A DNA stretch of 9,181 bases, from contig CACYNZ010000141.1 of assembly GCA_902775835.1 (NCBI GenBank), positions 1-9,181 on the forward strand, read 5' to 3'. Origin of the DNA: an uncultured Eubacteriales bacterium (GTDB lineage: Bacteria; Bacillota_A; Clostridia; Christensenellales; Aristaeellaceae). Under the pieces are notes generated by a model. It was not told where the DNA came from, did no database searches, and saw nothing but the letters and a program-made list of their open reading frames with translations. Numbering within the stretch: the stretch's first letter is position 1; each line of letters begins with the position of its first letter. Positions 1-9,181 of this stretch are shown piece by piece. The position numbers and the translations under genes are program-made.

Positions 1-295
1 GCATGTCAAGGAATCGGCTGCTTCCCCATCCGCCTTTGAAGCACATAATGGCGTCCACTTCCGGATCCTGGAACATGTTTTCCAGTGCTCTGGCTCTGTC
101 TGCATCGCTGCCGGTAAAATATCCTTTCCGCTCAAAGCAGATCGGATCTGTCTTGACTTTGAACCCATACGCTTTCAGTTTCCGTTCTGCTTCAAGAACA
201 GCCTTTTCCTGGGCAGCCTCACCCTCCGGCACAGCTCCGGAGATGCCAACCAGCCCGATACAAGCTCCTGGGCCAACACCATTGGGAATGATCAT
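1..295 (-). CDS. S66-family LD-carboxypeptidase, N-terminal part (3' end outside window)
   Basis: The N-terminal 98 residues of a peptidase family S66 protein are visible; the gene runs off the left edge. The family includes LdcA, which removes the terminal D-Ala from murein tetrapeptides in the cytoplasm, and MccF, which gives immunity to microcin C. Visible hallmarks are the N-terminal strand and loop (GLVGISGAVPEGE, about residues 14-26), the GYFTGSD segment (58-64), and DPEVDAIMCFKGGWGSSRFL (77-96), which matches the family's D-AI---RGG-GS-R block. The nucleophile Ser and the Glu/His of the triad would lie beyond the edge, so activity cannot be judged. The ATG overlaps the M20 stop codon as ATGA, and GAGG at 304-307 sits 8 bases upstream. 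Translation is therefore probably coupled to the preceding gene. Its position after a racemase favours an LdcA-like, D-amino-acid role over MccF-type immunity, but this is inference. Confidence 0.87.
   Translation of the reverse strand, partial: MIIPNGVGPGACIGLVGISGAVPEGEAAQEKAVLEAERKLKAYGFKVKTDPICFERKGYFTGSDADRARALENMFQDPEVDAIMCFKGGWGSSRFLDM
292..295 (-). other. ATGA stop/start overlap between M20 and S66 genes
   Basis: The TGA stop of the M20 gene (294-292) and the ATG of the S66 gene (295-293) share bases as ATGA. Together with a GAGG ribosome binding site inside the end of the M20 gene (304-307), this indicates translational coupling of the two genes on one mRNA. Confidence 0.85.
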
Positions 296-1473
296 ACGCC
301 TTTCCTCTCATTGATATGCCGCATCAGTTCCAGAACTGATGCGCACTGCATCATAATGCCGATCTCGAGCACACCTTCATCTGCGACAAACGTTGGGGCA
401 TGCAGTGTAGACGACACTCCGGACCCAAGATCATAATACACCCCGGGAGTTTCTTGGAGGAAGAAGCAGAAACTCTCCACGCCAAGGCTTGGTGCCTGCT
501 GCACAACCAGTCCCTGCCTTCCCAGCAGCTGAATTGCAGTCTTTTCGACATCCACGTAATACTCCGGCTCATTATACACAGCTCCATAGCTTTCCAGAAA
601 CCGGATCTCGCCTTCCCCGCCCATGCCCTTGCAGAGATTTGACACAAGGCTGCGAGCACGTTCCTGCATCATGGTACGAACATCATTGTTCAGCGTTCTC
701 AGCGTGCCGCGAACCTTCACTTCATCACACACAATATTATTGGCTTTTCCGCCTTCAATCATGCCCAGCGTAAGCACAGCCGGGTCAAAGGGAGACAGAT
801 TGCGGCTTACCAGCGTCTGCAGTGCGCAGATGGCCTGCGCACAAATGACAATGGCATCGATTCCACGGTGAGGATATGCACCATGACATCCATTACCGCG
901 GATCAGCATCTCAACCTCGTCGCTGGCACCGGAAACGAATCCGCTCCTGGAATAGAATGTTCCCACAGGATACGACGGATTCACATGCTGGCCGATAATC
1001 ACATCAACGCCACGCATGCAACCCTGGGCCGTCATCATTTTCCCGCCGCCTGTAGTTTCTTCCTGTGGCTCAAACAAATAGCGTATGCTCCCGTGCCACT
1101 TGTCCCTGTTGGCACTGAACCATCTGGCTGAGCCGACAGCCATGCCCATATGCATATCATGACCGCAGGCGTGCATCACTCCTGGTGTTTCAGACGCAAA
1201 CGACAGGCCGGTCTGCTCCTGGACAGGCAGCGCATCCATATCTGCACGTATGGCAACGCAGGGACCTTCCCCATTTCTCAGTGTCGCCATTAGACCATAG
1301 CAGTTCTCGAAGCGGACAATCTCGGCTCCCAGTTTCCGCATTTCTACCTCGAGGAGTTTCTGGGTTCTTTCTTCTTTTCCGCTCAGTTCAGGGTGACGAT
1401 GAATATCCCTTCGCAGTTCAATGCAGTCTCTGACTATGCAGGCCAATGCCGCTTTCCACTCACTGGGATCCAT
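292..1473 (-). CDS. M20-family (M20D-type) metallo-amidohydrolase
   Basis: This is a 393-residue cytoplasmic zinc/manganese-type amidohydrolase of the M20D group (N-acyl-amino-acid amidohydrolase, hippurate hydrolase, N-acetyl-diaminopimelate deacetylase and IAA-amino-acid hydrolase relatives). Counting from the chosen start, landmarks are LRRDIHRHPELSGKE (21-35), RADMDALPVQE (76-86), the metal-binding HACGHDMH (101-108), the catalytic Glu pair in EPQEE (135-139; the usual form is QPAEE), GQHV (161-164), the dimerisation-domain motif GNGCHGAYPHRGID (193-206), LGVESF (330-335) and the metal-ligand His in LHAPTF (357-362). All expected ligands appear present. A start five codons upstream (1488) exists and overlaps the alr stop, but it has no ribosome binding site of its own; the AGGAGG lies between the two ATGs and serves the start at 1473. 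The substrate is not identifiable from sequence. The flanking racemase and LD-carboxypeptidase suggest a D-amino-acid or peptidoglycan-fragment context. No dap biosynthesis genes are adjacent, which weakens a DapL assignment. Confidence 0.93.
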   Translation of the reverse strand: MDPSEWKAALACIVRDCIELRRDIHRHPELSGKEERTQKLLEVEMRKLGAEIVRFENCYGLMATLRNGEGPCVAIRADMDALPVQEQTGLSFASETPGVMHACGHDMHMGMAVGSARWFSANRDKWHGSIRYLFEPQEETTGGGKMMTAQGCMRGVDVIIGQHVNPSYPVGTFYSRSGFVSGASDEVEMLIRGNGCHGAYPHRGIDAIVICAQAICALQTLVSRNLSPFDPAVLTLGMIEGGKANNIVCDEVKVRGTLRTLNNDVRTMMQERARSLVSNLCKGMGGEGEIRFLESYGAVYNEPEYYVDVEKTAIQLLGRQGLVVQQAPSLGVESFCFFLQETPGVYYDLGSGVSSTLHAPTFVADEGVLEIGIMMQCASVLELMRHINERKGV

Positions 1474-1479
1474 GTTTAT

Positions 1480-1485
1480 CCTCCT
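1480..1485 (-). promoter_or_regulatory. Ribosome binding site deciding the M20 start
   Basis: AGGAGG is read on the minus strand 6 bases before the ATG at 1473-1471. It lies immediately after the alternative ATG at 1488-1486, so it can only serve the downstream start. This is why the shorter 393-residue protein is preferred. Confidence 0.85.
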
Positions 1486-2612
1486 CATGCAAGAGCATCA
1501 TGCATAGATATGCACCTGCCGCCCGAAAAGTACTGCCTCACAGGCCTTGAGCCCAACCTTGCCAGACACTCGTTCCGGTTCGTCTGTGCCCAATCGGAAT
1601 ACTCATTCAGGGAAATACCCTTTCCTAGAAGCACAGCTGTATCCCCTTCCGCCGCATCCGGCACATCCGTCACATCCACCATCATCTGATCCATGCAGAC
1701 AAGGCCGACAACCGGACACCTTCTTCCCCTGATCAGCGCGCTCCCCCGTCCATTGGAAAGCATGCGGGGATACCCGTCTCCATATCCGACAGAGATGGTG
1801 GCAATTCTGCTGTCGCGCTCCATGACCATGTCATCACTGTACCCCACAGCTTCACCTTTATGAACGCTGTGCAGTTGTATGACCGCGGCTTTCAGGCACA
1901 GTGTTTCCAGATCCTGAAACGGCATATGATCCGATCGTGAAGGCCTGACTCCAAAGAGGAACGCGCCAATTCTGACACGGTCGTAATGCCACTGAGGATA
2001 ACGCACCAGACCAATGGAATCACAGAGATGCTTTTCAGGAATCCTGAGCCCGCTCTCTTCAAACACATGGAAAGCCTCCAGGAACCTTTCGTTCTGCTTC
2101 CTGTCAAGTTCCTCGGAAATCAGTCCAAGATGTGAATACATGCCCCGAACAGCAAGTCCCGGATGCTGCCTGATCCATTCTGCCGCTTCAGCGAGACAAT
2201 CATGGTCCGCAGGAAATCCAAGCCGATGAAATCCTGTGTCCACCTTCAATTCCACAATGGCATTTTTCCCCAGCTTTTCCGATGCATATGCTGCATTTTT
2301 CAGTGTCAGGAAACTGCTTGCGCTCAATGTTATGTCCTGTTCCACGCCCTGAAGCGATTCCTTCTCATCGCAGGTCCCCATCACCAGAATATCCGAGTGA
2401 ATATCATGACGGCGAAGTTCCAGGGCTTCACGCATACAGCTCACTGCAAATGATGTACAGCCGCATTCTTCCAGAAGATGCGCAATCTGAACTGCTCCGT
2501 GACCGTACGCATTGCTTTTCAGGACAGCTGTGATGCGGGCATTGCTCAGCATGCAGGCCTGCATATAGTTCGCACGGACAGCGTCCAGGTCAATCTCGAT
2601 CCAAGTATGCAT
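1485..2612 (-). CDS. alr: Alanine racemase, with VanT-like (serine racemase-like) C-terminal signature
   Basis: A 375-residue fold-type III, PLP-dependent racemase that interconverts L- and D-alanine to supply D-Ala for peptidoglycan. The N-terminal barrel carries the PLP lysine in AVLKSNAYGHG (Lys32, Tyr36), KVDTGFHRLGF (123-133, with Lys123 and Arg130), YSHLG (159-163), CDSIG (197-201) and RIGAFLFG (214-221, with phosphate/pyridine-binding Arg214). The second catalytic base is Tyr258 in AVGYSD, and CMDQ (306-309) is present near the substrate site. Aligned by eye with Geobacillus Alr, Asn203 is replaced by Asp198, and Tyr354 by Asn347 in RNECLARLGSR. Asn at the latter position is characteristic of VanT serine racemases, so substrate range may include serine. 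No membrane domain is fused, unlike VanT. The gene begins 2 bases after ligA; GGAG at 2625-2628 lies 12 bases upstream, inside ligA, so coupling to ligA translation is likely. Racemase identity is secure; strict alanine specificity is not. Confidence 0.95.
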   Translation of the reverse strand: MHTWIEIDLDAVRANYMQACMLSNARITAVLKSNAYGHGAVQIAHLLEECGCTSFAVSCMREALELRRHDIHSDILVMGTCDEKESLQGVEQDITLSASSFLTLKNAAYASEKLGKNAIVELKVDTGFHRLGFPADHDCLAEAAEWIRQHPGLAVRGMYSHLGLISEELDRKQNERFLEAFHVFEESGLRIPEKHLCDSIGLVRYPQWHYDRVRIGAFLFGVRPSRSDHMPFQDLETLCLKAAVIQLHSVHKGEAVGYSDDMVMERDSRIATISVGYGDGYPRMLSNGRGSALIRGRRCPVVGLVCMDQMMVDVTDVPDAAEGDTAVLLGKGISLNEYSDWAQTNRNECLARLGSRPVRQYFSGGRCISMHDALA

Positions 2613-2614
2613 CC

Positions 2615-4650
<2,036 letters not shown>

Positions 4651-4663
4651 AACAGAAACACCA

Positions 4664-6910
4664 TTATTCCAACTTGATAATTGGAGCCAGAGAAAGATTG
4701 AACTCCTTGATTCCGTAGGAAATGAATTCGATCCGCACCCTGGCATCCGCACCGCTGCCCACCAGCTCTTTGACAATGCCTTCGCCAAATTTCCGGTGCA
4801 TCACATGATCCCCCGGCTTGTAACTGACAGGTGCCGGGTTTGGCATCTGTGGCAGTCCCCGGCTCACGCCCGGAATATTCAGGGCATTCATTTGAACATT
4901 GAGCGGGTCATCAGGCCGCTTCACAAAGTGATTGGTCTGTTTAGTAGTGTTCCGGGTAACCGGAGGTTCCTTGCCAAACGCTTTTTCCCTGCGCGATGCC
5001 CAATCATCCTCGATCAGCCGTTTCGGTATTTCAGCGAGGAACCGGCTCGGAGGATTGCTGGAAATCTGCGTATACAGTGACCGGTTCCTTGCTCTGCTCA
5101 AAAACAGTCTTTCTTTGGCTCTTGTAATACCAACATAGCAAAGGCGGCGCTCTTCCTCAATTTTCTGATCATCATCCAGAGACCGATAGGAAGGGAATAC
5201 GTTTTCCTCCATACCGATAATAAACACATCCGGGAATTCCAGGCCTTTGGCACTGTGAAGCGTCATCAGCGTCACGCTGCCTTTATTGTCTTCTGCCCGA
5301 TCCATATCCGTCACAAGCGCCACGTTCTCCAGATAATCCTCCAGAGTGGCGTCAGGATGCGAATCTTCAAACTGACGAACGCCATTCAGAAATTCATCCA
5401 TATTTTCAAGACGGTTCTTGGCTTCCTCAGTCTGCTCTTTCTGATACTGCTCCCGCAATCCGGTGCGTTCCATAAGCAGGTGAACGAAATCGCTGAGCTT
5501 GTGCTCATCTTTTGCCATGTCCAGTTCCAGCATGATTCCGGCAAATTCCGATACGCATTTTCTCGGACGGCTTGCAAGAGATTCAGGTATATCGATCAGT
5601 GTTGAATAAAGTGAAACGCCTTCTTTTCTGGCTGATTCTTCCAGCAGCTGAATCGTACTGTCTCCGATGGACCGGCGCGGAACATTGATAATTCTTCTCA
5701 GCGACAGATCATCTGCAGGGTTTTCAAGGACTCTCATATAGGCAATGACATCCTTGATCTCCTTGCGTTCATAGAATTTCTGCCCGCCAAACACCACATA
5801 TGGAATACTGGAATTTGCCAGTATTTCTTCCATGACACGGGACTGCATATTGGCACGGTAAAGGACAGTTATTCTGTTATAGGATTCGCCATTCCGGTGA
5901 AGCTCCTGAATCCGGTTTGCCACCCAGGCTGCTTCTCCCCGTTCATCGTCAGCCACATACACATGGATTTTTTCACCTTCAGGAGCTTCAGACCAGAGCT
6001 TCTTTTCCTTGCGTTCCTGGTTATAGGCAATAACCTGATTGGCGGCATCCAGAATATTGGACGAAGACCGGTAATTCTGCTCAAGCTTGATCACCTGGGT
6101 GTCAGGATAATCTTTCTCAAACCCGAGAATATTCTGAATGTCCGCGCCGCGCCACCCGTAGATAGACTGATCATCATCGCCAACAACGCACAGATTTCTG
6201 CTTTCAGCCGTCAGAAGCCGCACCAGCTGATACTGCGCAGCGTTTGTGTCCTGATACTCGTCCACCAGCACATACTGGAAACGTTTGCGGTACCCGTCCA
6301 GTACCGGTGGATGATCTGCAAACAGTTCCAGGGTTTTGATGAGCAGGTCATCAAAATCCAGAGCGTTCAGCTCCTTCATTCTGCGTTCATATTCAATATA
6401 CAGATCATGAATTCTCTGAGATCTGAAATCACGGTCAGAATGGCTGAACCATTCATCTGGACCCCACATCTTGTTCTTTGCATCAGAAATCTTGCTTCTG
6501 ACTTCACGAACATTGATATTCTTGTCATCAATATTCAGCCGCTTATAGATTTCCTTGAACAGAGCATTCTGGTCATCATCGTCATATATGGCAAAACTTC
6601 TGCTGTACCCAAGCTTTTCAATATCACGCCGAAGAATCCTTGCGCAGGCAGAATGGAACGTTGCAATCCAGCACTCATCCGCTGAGCTTCCGATCAGTGC
6701 TTCTATACGTTCCTTCATTTCCCTCGCAGCTTTATTGGTGAATGTCAAAGCCAGAATGTTCCACAGCTGCACCCCGTGATCAATGAGGTTTGCCACCCTT
6801 GCTGTCAGCGTCCTTGTTTTTCCGCTTCCGGCTCCAGCCAGAATAAGCACCGGGCCATTCAGAGTTTCTGCAGCCCGCCGCTGTTCGGGATTCAACATGC
6901 TTAAGTCCAT
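4664..6910 (-). CDS. pcrA: ATP-dependent DNA helicase PcrA (UvrD/Rep, superfamily 1A)
   Basis: A 748-residue 3'-5' helicase acting in DNA repair, replication-fork rescue, removal of recombinase filaments and plasmid replication. Motifs run in order: Q motif LNPEQRRA (6-13), Walker A AGAGSGKT (25-32), motif Ia ALTFTNKAAREM (54-65), FHSACARILR (85-94), Walker B LVDEYQD (215-221), motif III VGDDDQSIYGWRGA (243-256), motif IV LEQNYRSS (276-283), motif V MTLHSAKGLEF (549-559) and motif VI VGITRAKERLFLS (593-605). After a poorly conserved linker (about 635-690) comes the PcrA-type Tudor-like C-terminal domain, from YKPGDHVMHRKFGEG (697-711) to GIKEF (733-737) and the terminal APIIKLE. In characterised PcrA/UvrD proteins this domain contacts RNA polymerase. 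The length is typical and nothing appears broken. The start has GAGG six bases upstream (6917-6920), and the gene follows the yerC-like gene by 14 bases. Confidence 0.98.
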   Translation of the reverse strand: MDLSMLNPEQRRAAETLNGPVLILAGAGSGKTRTLTARVANLIDHGVQLWNILALTFTNKAAREMKERIEALIGSSADECWIATFHSACARILRRDIEKLGYSRSFAIYDDDDQNALFKEIYKRLNIDDKNINVREVRSKISDAKNKMWGPDEWFSHSDRDFRSQRIHDLYIEYERRMKELNALDFDDLLIKTLELFADHPPVLDGYRKRFQYVLVDEYQDTNAAQYQLVRLLTAESRNLCVVGDDDQSIYGWRGADIQNILGFEKDYPDTQVIKLEQNYRSSSNILDAANQVIAYNQERKEKKLWSEAPEGEKIHVYVADDERGEAAWVANRIQELHRNGESYNRITVLYRANMQSRVMEEILANSSIPYVVFGGQKFYERKEIKDVIAYMRVLENPADDLSLRRIINVPRRSIGDSTIQLLEESARKEGVSLYSTLIDIPESLASRPRKCVSEFAGIMLELDMAKDEHKLSDFVHLLMERTGLREQYQKEQTEEAKNRLENMDEFLNGVRQFEDSHPDATLEDYLENVALVTDMDRAEDNKGSVTLMTLHSAKGLEFPDVFIIGMEENVFPSYRSLDDDQKIEEERRLCYVGITRAKERLFLSRARNRSLYTQISSNPPSRFLAEIPKRLIEDDWASRREKAFGKEPPVTRNTTKQTNHFVKRPDDPLNVQMNALNIPGVSRGLPQMPNPAPVSYKPGDHVMHRKFGEGIVKELVGSGADARVRIEFISYGIKEFNLSLAPIIKLE

Positions 6911-6924
6911 ATTTCACCTCAATC

Positions 6925-7245
6925 TTACGAATCCGAAGTCTGATTCAGATGTCCTTCTGCCTCCATTGCGTTTAACACATCTCTATAGCCGTCCTGTCCA
7001 TACATGAGACTTCGGTTTACCCGGCTGATGGTTGCTGTCGATGCCCCCGTCTGCCGTGCAATTTCCTGATAGGTTTCCTTTCTGCGCAGCGCAATGGCCA
7101 CTTCAAGCCTCTGCGCCATGCTTCTGAGTTCCGCTATCGTGCATAGATCCTCAAAAAACCTGTATGCCATCTCTTCCGAATCCAGCTCCAGCACCGCTTT
7201 CATCAAAAGATCTGTCTGTTCTGTGCGAATTTTGGATTCAGACAT
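6925..7245 (-). CDS. yerC: YerC/TrpR-related DNA-binding protein
   Basis: A 106-residue protein of the YerC/YecD family, related to the Trp repressor. The all-helical body has the conserved FFEDLCTIAELRSMAQR (30-46), followed by a helix-turn-helix at about 58-80 (TYQEIARQTGASTATISRV, then NRSLMYG) and GQDGYRDVL (83-91). The family is predicted to bind DNA; its physiological ligand and regulon are not established, and tryptophan binding should not be assumed. The same gene lies near pcrA in Bacillus subtilis, so the placement here supports the assignment. The start is well defined by AGGAGG (7254-7259) 8 bases upstream of the ATG. It follows tex by 22 bases and precedes pcrA by 14, so it is almost certainly co-transcribed with both. 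It may act on the operon itself, but no obvious operator is visible in these short gaps. Confidence 0.92.
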   Translation of the reverse strand: MSESKIRTEQTDLLMKAVLELDSEEMAYRFFEDLCTIAELRSMAQRLEVAIALRRKETYQEIARQTGASTATISRVNRSLMYGQDGYRDVLNAMEAEGHLNQTSDS

Positions 7246-7267
7246 GATTCCTGCCTCCTGTCGGTTC

Positions 7268-9181
7268 TTATGCCTTCCGCTGGGCTTCCATCTGTACCGA
7301 AGGTTTTCTGAGAGTCAGGGAAATGCGGTTCTTTTTCACATCTACTTCTGTAACATAGACGGTAATTACATCGCCGACGGATACCGCCTGTGACGGATGA
7401 CGGATCATCCTGCCAAACTGGCTGACATGCACAAGTCCGTCCCGGTGTACCCCGATATCCACAAAGGCACCAAAGTCCGTCACATTACGGACAGTTCCCT
7501 TCAGCTCCATACCCGGAACCAGGTCCTCCATGGTCATGACATCGCTCCGGAGAAGAGGCGGCGGCAACTCATCACGGGGGTCTCTTCCCGGCTTGCTCAT
7601 TTCCTGAACAATGTCCCTGAGAGTCGGTTCGCCGATCTCAAACATTTTCGCCAGAGCTTCATAGCCTTCCGCCGCGCACAGTTCAGAAAGATGCGTATCC
7701 ACAGCTTCAGGCGCTGACATGGAGAAATGCTTCAGCAGTGCTTTTGCTGCCTTGTAGCTCTCAGGATGGACGCCGGTGTTCTCAATCAGGTCCTTTCCTC
7801 CCGGAATTCTCAGGAAGCCTGCGCACTGCTCAAATGCCCGCGGTCCGAGCTTCGGCACTTTCTTGAGCTCCGACCGGGTACTGAAAGGACCATTGGCTTC
7901 ACGATACGCCACGATATTCTTTGCCAGACCAGAATGCACGCCAGCCACATGGGAAAGAAGCGCGGCACTGGCGGTATTGACATCAACACCAACAGCATTC
8001 ACACAGTCTTCCACAACATGGTCCAGCGCATCATCCAGCTCAGCACCTTTGATGTCATGCTGGTACTGTCCCACTCCAATCGCCTGCGGGTCGATTTTTA
8101 CCAGCTCCGCCAGAGGATCCTGGAGTCTTCTGGCAATGGATATGGCTGAACGGATATTGACATCATATTGCGGAAACTCCTCCGCAGCAGCCGGGGATGC
8201 AGAATACACCGAGGCCCCGGCCTCATTTACGATCATATAGTTGACCTTGGTTCCTTCCGGAAGCGAATGCAGCACTTCCACAAAGAACTGTTCCGTCTCC
8301 CGGCTGGCGGTTCCATTGCCTATGGCAGCAACCGTAACGTGATGCTTCAGAATCATATTCCGGATCACCGCCTTGGCACGCTCAACCTGTTTCTGATGCG
8401 GCAGCGGATAGACCACGCCTGTATCCAGAACACGGCCTGTTGCATCCACTACAGCCACCTTGCAGCCGTGAGCAATACCCGGGTCCAGTCCTATAGCAAC
8501 AGAGTTTCTTACCGGAGGCTGCATAAGCAGGGGCTTCAGATTCATGGCAAAAACCTGAATGGCAGCCTTCTGTGCCCGTTCCGTAAGGACACTGCGCAGC
8601 TCGGTTTCAAGTGAACTTGCAATGAGCCGATTATATGCATCCGTGCATGCTTCCCGCACCAGACCGGAACAGATGCTCCCTCTGTCCCTGACATACTGCT
8701 GTTCAATCAGTCCGATTGCTTTGGCTTCATCAATCGTGATCCTGACTTTCAGGAATCCTTCCTTTTCTCCCCGGTTCACTGCCAGCGCCCGGTGACTCGG
8801 CATGAGTCTCCACAATTCCTTGCGATCGTAATACATGCGGTAGACGCTGTCCTCTTCTTTGGCTGCACTGGTTTCCACCATGCATTCCTTGTCATACAGG
8901 CCTTTCAGCCTGGCACGTACTTCAGGATCGTCGGAAATGATTTCCGCCAAAATATCCATGGCACCCTGAATGGCTTCCTCAGAGCTGCCGACGCCTTTTT
9001 CCGGATCAATATATGCCTCGGACAATTCTTCCAGGCTTCTGGCCCGGCTGTTCTGAAGCATAATAATATTCGCCAGTGGTTCCAGGCCCTTTTCCCGTGC
9101 AATGGATGCCCTCGTCTTGCGCTTGGGACGGAAGGGACGATAGATATCCTCCAGCCGCGCCATGGTAGGCGCTTCATCGAT
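7268..9181 (-). CDS. tex: Tex-family S1 RNA-binding transcription accessory protein (5' end outside window)
   Basis: The C-terminal 637 residues of Tex are present. The frame stays open to the last base (IDEAPTMARLEDIYRPFRPK at the edge), so the ATG at 9163 is internal and not the start; by family length roughly the first 80 residues are missing. Tex is a cytoplasmic nucleic-acid-binding factor related to eukaryotic Spt6. Counting from the first codon in the window, landmarks are the YqgF/RNase H-like domain (AIGLDPGIAHGCKVAVVD, 229-246; IGNGTASRETE, 287-297; NEAGASVYSAS, 319-329), the helix-hairpin-helix region (about 383-460, including KKVPKLGPRAFEQCAGFLRI), and a C-terminal S1 domain (about 555-627, with VTDFGAFVDIGVHRDGLVHV at 567-586). 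The stop TAA lies 22 bases before the yerC-like start. As the first visible gene it may head the operon, but its promoter is outside the window. Confidence 0.97.
   Translation of the reverse strand: MDEAPTMARLEDIYRPFRPKRKTRASIAREKGLEPLANIIMLQNSRARSLEELSEAYIDPEKGVGSSEEAIQGAMDILAEIISDDPEVRARLKGLYDKECMVETSAAKEEDSVYRMYYDRKELWRLMPSHRALAVNRGEKEGFLKVRITIDEAKAIGLIEQQYVRDRGSICSGLVREACTDAYNRLIASSLETELRSVLTERAQKAAIQVFAMNLKPLLMQPPVRNSVAIGLDPGIAHGCKVAVVDATGRVLDTGVVYPLPHQKQVERAKAVIRNMILKHHVTVAAIGNGTASRETEQFFVEVLHSLPEGTKVNYMIVNEAGASVYSASPAAAEEFPQYDVNIRSAISIARRLQDPLAELVKIDPQAIGVGQYQHDIKGAELDDALDHVVEDCVNAVGVDVNTASAALLSHVAGVHSGLAKNIVAYREANGPFSTRSELKKVPKLGPRAFEQCAGFLRIPGGKDLIENTGVHPESYKAAKALLKHFSMSAPEAVDTHLSELCAAEGYEALAKMFEIGEPTLRDIVQEMSKPGRDPRDELPPPLLRSDVMTMEDLVPGMELKGTVRNVTDFGAFVDIGVHRDGLVHVSQFGRMIRHPSQAVSVGDVITVYVTEVDVKKNRISLTLRKPSVQMEAQRKA

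Noticed and set aside
3..314. A plus-strand open frame of 103 codons at the left edge
   Set aside because: The minus strand here encodes a clear S66-family N-terminus with a ribosome binding site and an ATGA-coupled start; the plus-strand product looks like a low-complexity shadow.
1..2612. A vancomycin-resistance (VanC/VanG-type) gene cluster, suggested by the VanT-like racemase
   Set aside because: There is no D-Ala-D-Ser ligase, VanXY-type peptidase, membrane-domain VanT or two-component system in the window; the racemase sits in a ligA operon.
5897..6685. A 262-codon open frame on the plus strand, opposite pcrA
   Set aside because: It is again in exact complementary register with pcrA codons and is explained by codon bias; no recognisable protein motifs.
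9161..9163. ATG as the start of tex
   Set aside because: The frame stays open upstream to the window edge, and the residues before it continue the Tex alignment. Starting here would cut into the conserved LEDIYRPFRPK block, and there is no ribosome binding site.

Overview
The window reads as a stretch of Bacillota (Firmicutes) chromosome. The order yerC-like gene, pcrA, ligA matches the conserved pcrA-ligA neighbourhood of Bacillus and its relatives. The helicase has the PcrA-type C-terminal domain, and the start sites carry strong AGGAGG-type ribosome binding sites. Base composition looks balanced (near half G+C by eye), so an intestinal Clostridia or Erysipelotrichia lineage is plausible. 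That lineage guess is low-confidence inference.

All seven recognisable genes lie on the minus strand and are read from the right edge to the left. In transcription order they are: tex (5' end beyond the right edge), a yerC-type TrpR-like regulator, pcrA, ligA, alr, an M20-family amidohydrolase, and an S66-family LD-carboxypeptidase (3' end beyond the left edge). Tex/yerC, yerC/pcrA and ligA/alr are separated by 22, 14 and 2 bases. The S66 gene overlaps the M20 gene by four bases (ATGA). Another ATGA sits at the alr/M20 junction, but there the better ribosome binding site points to a start 15 bases further on. The only sizeable non-coding gap is 87 bases between pcrA and ligA, and it holds a perfect 10-bp inverted repeat. 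No stretch of 300 bases lacks a gene. The layout suggests one long operon, though promoters inside coding sequence cannot be excluded by eye.

The upstream half handles nucleic acids: Tex (transcription accessory factor), a TrpR-like DNA-binding protein, PcrA helicase and the replicative/repair ligase LigA. The downstream half handles D-amino acids and peptides: an alanine-racemase-fold enzyme, an M20 metallo-amidohydrolase and an LD-carboxypeptidase. A muropeptide or D-alanine recycling role is a reasonable inference for the second half.

I see no tRNA, rRNA, CRISPR array, insertion sequence or defence system. The most interesting protein-level detail is in the racemase: an Asn occupies the position of the Tyr354 of classical alanine racemases, and the local sequence resembles VanT-type serine racemases. 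The window otherwise looks like ordinary housekeeping chromosome, and I do not claim a new system.
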